Shown in pieces: positions 6,515 through 7,627 of a stretch of DNA of 7,627 nucleotides. This DNA comes from Yoonia sp. Lineage in GTDB: Bacteria; Pseudomonadota; Alphaproteobacteria; Rhodobacterales; Rhodobacteraceae. Location of the stretch: positions 1 to 7,627 of the forward strand of contig JAPKCP010000165.1 in assembly GCA_028822885.1 (NCBI GenBank), written 5' to 3'. How positions within the stretch are numbered: position 1 is the stretch's first letter; the number at the start of each line of letters is the position of its first letter. The notes beneath the pieces are model-generated. The model did not search any database. It saw only the letters and a program-made list of their open reading frames with translations, and was not told the origin of the DNA. The position numbers were made by a program, and so were the translations under genes.

Positions 6515-7483
6515 ATGACGACACCGTTTTTCCAACCCGTTTCAGGAATCGACCTTCCACGATTTGCCGGTGTGCCAACGTTTATGCGCCTCCCGCACCT
6601 AACACCAAACGACCCAGCATACGCAGATGTGCAGATGGGGTTGGTTGGAATTCCTTGGGACAGCGGCACGACAAATCGGCCAGGTGCGCGCCACGGCCCA
6701 CGTATGCTTCGCGATCTATCTACAATGATCCGGGCTGGAAATCCTGTTACTGGAATTAATCCTTTTACCACCGTCAACTGTGCTGATTTGGGGGATATAT
6801 CCCCCAATCCTGTCGATATCGTGGACTGTATGGAGAGGATTACTACGTTCTATACTGATCTGAAAAGCCAGGGTATTACGCCAATGACAGCAGGCGGCGA
6901 TCATCTGTCCACTTTGCCAGTTTTGCGTGCATTGGCCAAAGACAGCCCTGTCGGTCTAATCCAGTTTGATTCACACACTGATTTGTTCGACAGCTATTTT
7001 GGTGAAAATAAGTTCACGCATGGCACACCGTTTCGCCGGGCAATTGAAGAAGGATTGGTCGACCCCAAACGGATGGTGCAAATCGGCATTCGTGGTACCG
7101 CTTATAACTCGGAGGATGTTGAATGGGGTGAGGCTCAAGGCGTACGTATTATTCGGGTTGAAGAGTACTTCGATCGTGGAATTAAGGACGTCATGTCCGA
7201 AGCACGAGGGATTGTGGGCTCTAGGCCGACTTACTGCACCTTTGACATTGATTTTGTTGACCCAGCTTATGCCCCAGGAACTGGCACCCCGGAAATAGGT
7301 GGTCCCACAAGTTTTCAGGCGCAACAGACTATTCGGGAGTTATACGGCATCAACTTGATTGGAGCAGATCTGGTGGAGGTTTCACCTCCATTTGACCCAA
7401 GTGGAACAACGGCTTGGCTCGGTGCCTCATTGATGTTCGAACTGATGTGCGTTCTTTCGCAGGCCATTAAAGCTAAATACTAA
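6515..7483 (+). CDS. Canonical ureohydrolase (agmatinase/guanidinobutyrase-like)
   Basis: A 322-residue protein with the full agmatinase-family pattern. GIPWDSGTTNRPGARHGPR (45-63) is the N-terminal signature. The six metal ligands are H130 (AGGDHLST), D152/H154/D156 (FDSHTDLF) and D244/D246 (TFDIDFVDP). HGTPFRRA (169-176) and PGTGTPEIGG (254-263, E260) form the usual active-site loops. The family includes agmatinase, guanidinobutyrase, guanidinopropionase and proclavaminate amidinohydrolase. The FDSHTD and ENKFTHGTPFRRAIEEG wording is also common among guanidino-acid hydrolases, so the substrate is open. The start ATG (6515) follows the previous TAG with zero spacing, and AAGGA at 6502-6506 inside the upstream gene serves it 8 nt away, so the two are translationally coupled and probably made in similar amounts. 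It differs clearly from its neighbour, so this is an old paralogue pair rather than a recent tandem duplicate. Confidence 0.92.
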   Translation: MTTPFFQPVSGIDLPRFAGVPTFMRLPHLTPNDPAYADVQMGLVGIPWDSGTTNRPGARHGPRMLRDLSTMIRAGNPVTGINPFTTVNCADLGDISPNPVDIVDCMERITTFYTDLKSQGITPMTAGGDHLSTLPVLRALAKDSPVGLIQFDSHTDLFDSYFGENKFTHGTPFRRAIEEGLVDPKRMVQIGIRGTAYNSEDVEWGEAQGVRIIRVEEYFDRGIKDVMSEARGIVGSRPTYCTFDIDFVDPAYAPGTGTPEIGGPTSFQAQQTIRELYGINLIGADLVEVSPPFDPSGTTAWLGASLMFELMCVLSQAIKAKY

Positions 7484-7533
7484 GTTCACATTTCGGGGGT
7501 GATCTGGCGACGGGTGCGCTTACGGCTACCCCA
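7484..7533. other. Short spacer after the hydrolase pair
   Basis: No clear hairpin-plus-U terminator is seen here. On the minus strand it reads RKRTRRQITPEM in a frame shifted from the transporter remnant to its right, which may be decayed continuation of that gene. Confidence 0.3.
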
Positions 7534-7627
7534 TTAAAGCAGGCGAGAATCCCATGTGAAGGTCTCGCGCCGGGGGCCCATCACCATCACAACGCCAACA
7601 AATCCGATCAATACTGCCATCCAACGA
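7534..7627 (-). pseudogene. Fragment of an EamA/DMT-family transporter, interrupted by a stop
   Basis: The minus-strand frame enters from the right edge and reads RWMAVLIGFVGVVMVMGPR, then RETFTWDSRLL and a TAA at 7536-7534. The pattern 'RW-x-AV-x-x-GFxGV-x-x-x-x-x-P' followed by 'F-x-W' closely resembles the end of the first EamA repeat of drug/metabolite exporters, about one third into a normal 300-residue protein. A stop here would leave a truncated, non-functional product. Downstream on the same strand other frames carry weak continuation (for example RKRTRRQITPEM), consistent with frameshift decay. Only about 30 residues are visible, so the identity is moderate. Confidence 0.5.

Noticed and set aside
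6244..6807. Long minus-strand open frame across the hydrolase junction
   Set aside because: It is antisense to two strongly supported ureohydrolase genes and shows no domain pattern.
5522..7483. Tandem duplication of one hydrolase gene
   Set aside because: The two proteins share only family motifs and differ throughout elsewhere, so this is not a recent duplication.
7485..7560. Inverted repeat TTCACAT / ATGTGAA as a terminator of the block
   Set aside because: The arms are only 7 bp and 62 bp apart with no supporting inner stem or U-run, so chance is likely.

Overview
The window looks like a piece of an alphaproteobacterial chromosome, probably a marine Rhodobacteraceae (Roseobacter-type) genome. 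This is inferred from the style of the proteins (a long ABC permease with an N-terminal extension, a LysR regulator, P4-like integrase debris) and from a base composition that looks roughly balanced by eye. No rRNA, tRNA or marker gene is present, so the taxonomy is a guess.

Layout. Positions 1-640 are gene debris: the 3' part of a small secreted-nuclease-like frame (3-266, +) and a broken P4-type integrase that keeps only its core-binding region (288-608, -). Positions 609-723 hold no gene, apart from a stem-loop directly behind the LysR stop. A LysR-type regulator (724-1626, -) is divergent from a five-gene + strand block. The block consists of a periplasmic binding protein of the ProX/ChoX/OpuAC kind (1782-2732), a ProV-type ATPase (2835-3884), a ProW-type permease with a large extra N-terminal domain (3881-5455), and two different ureohydrolases (agmatinase/arginase family, 5522-6514 and 6515-7483). 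The right edge (7534-7627, -) holds a broken piece of an EamA/DMT transporter.

How the genes may work together. The binding protein, ATPase and permease form a complete quaternary-amine/betaine-type importer. The two ureohydrolases each retain all six metal-binding residues of the family and would cleave a guanidino compound to urea plus an amine. The divergent LysR regulator probably senses the substrate or a product. The simplest reading is a regulated uptake-and-hydrolysis module for a guanidino compound that resembles a betaine (for example a guanidino acid, creatine-like or N-methylated guanidine compound). The substrate is not readable from sequence.

The most interesting point is the pair of abutting, non-identical ureohydrolases. 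The second is a textbook family member. The first has all metal ligands but rewritten substrate-side motifs. This arrangement recalls the two-subunit metformin hydrolases. The cluster is bounded on both sides by decayed gene fragments, which suggests acquisition or rearrangement.
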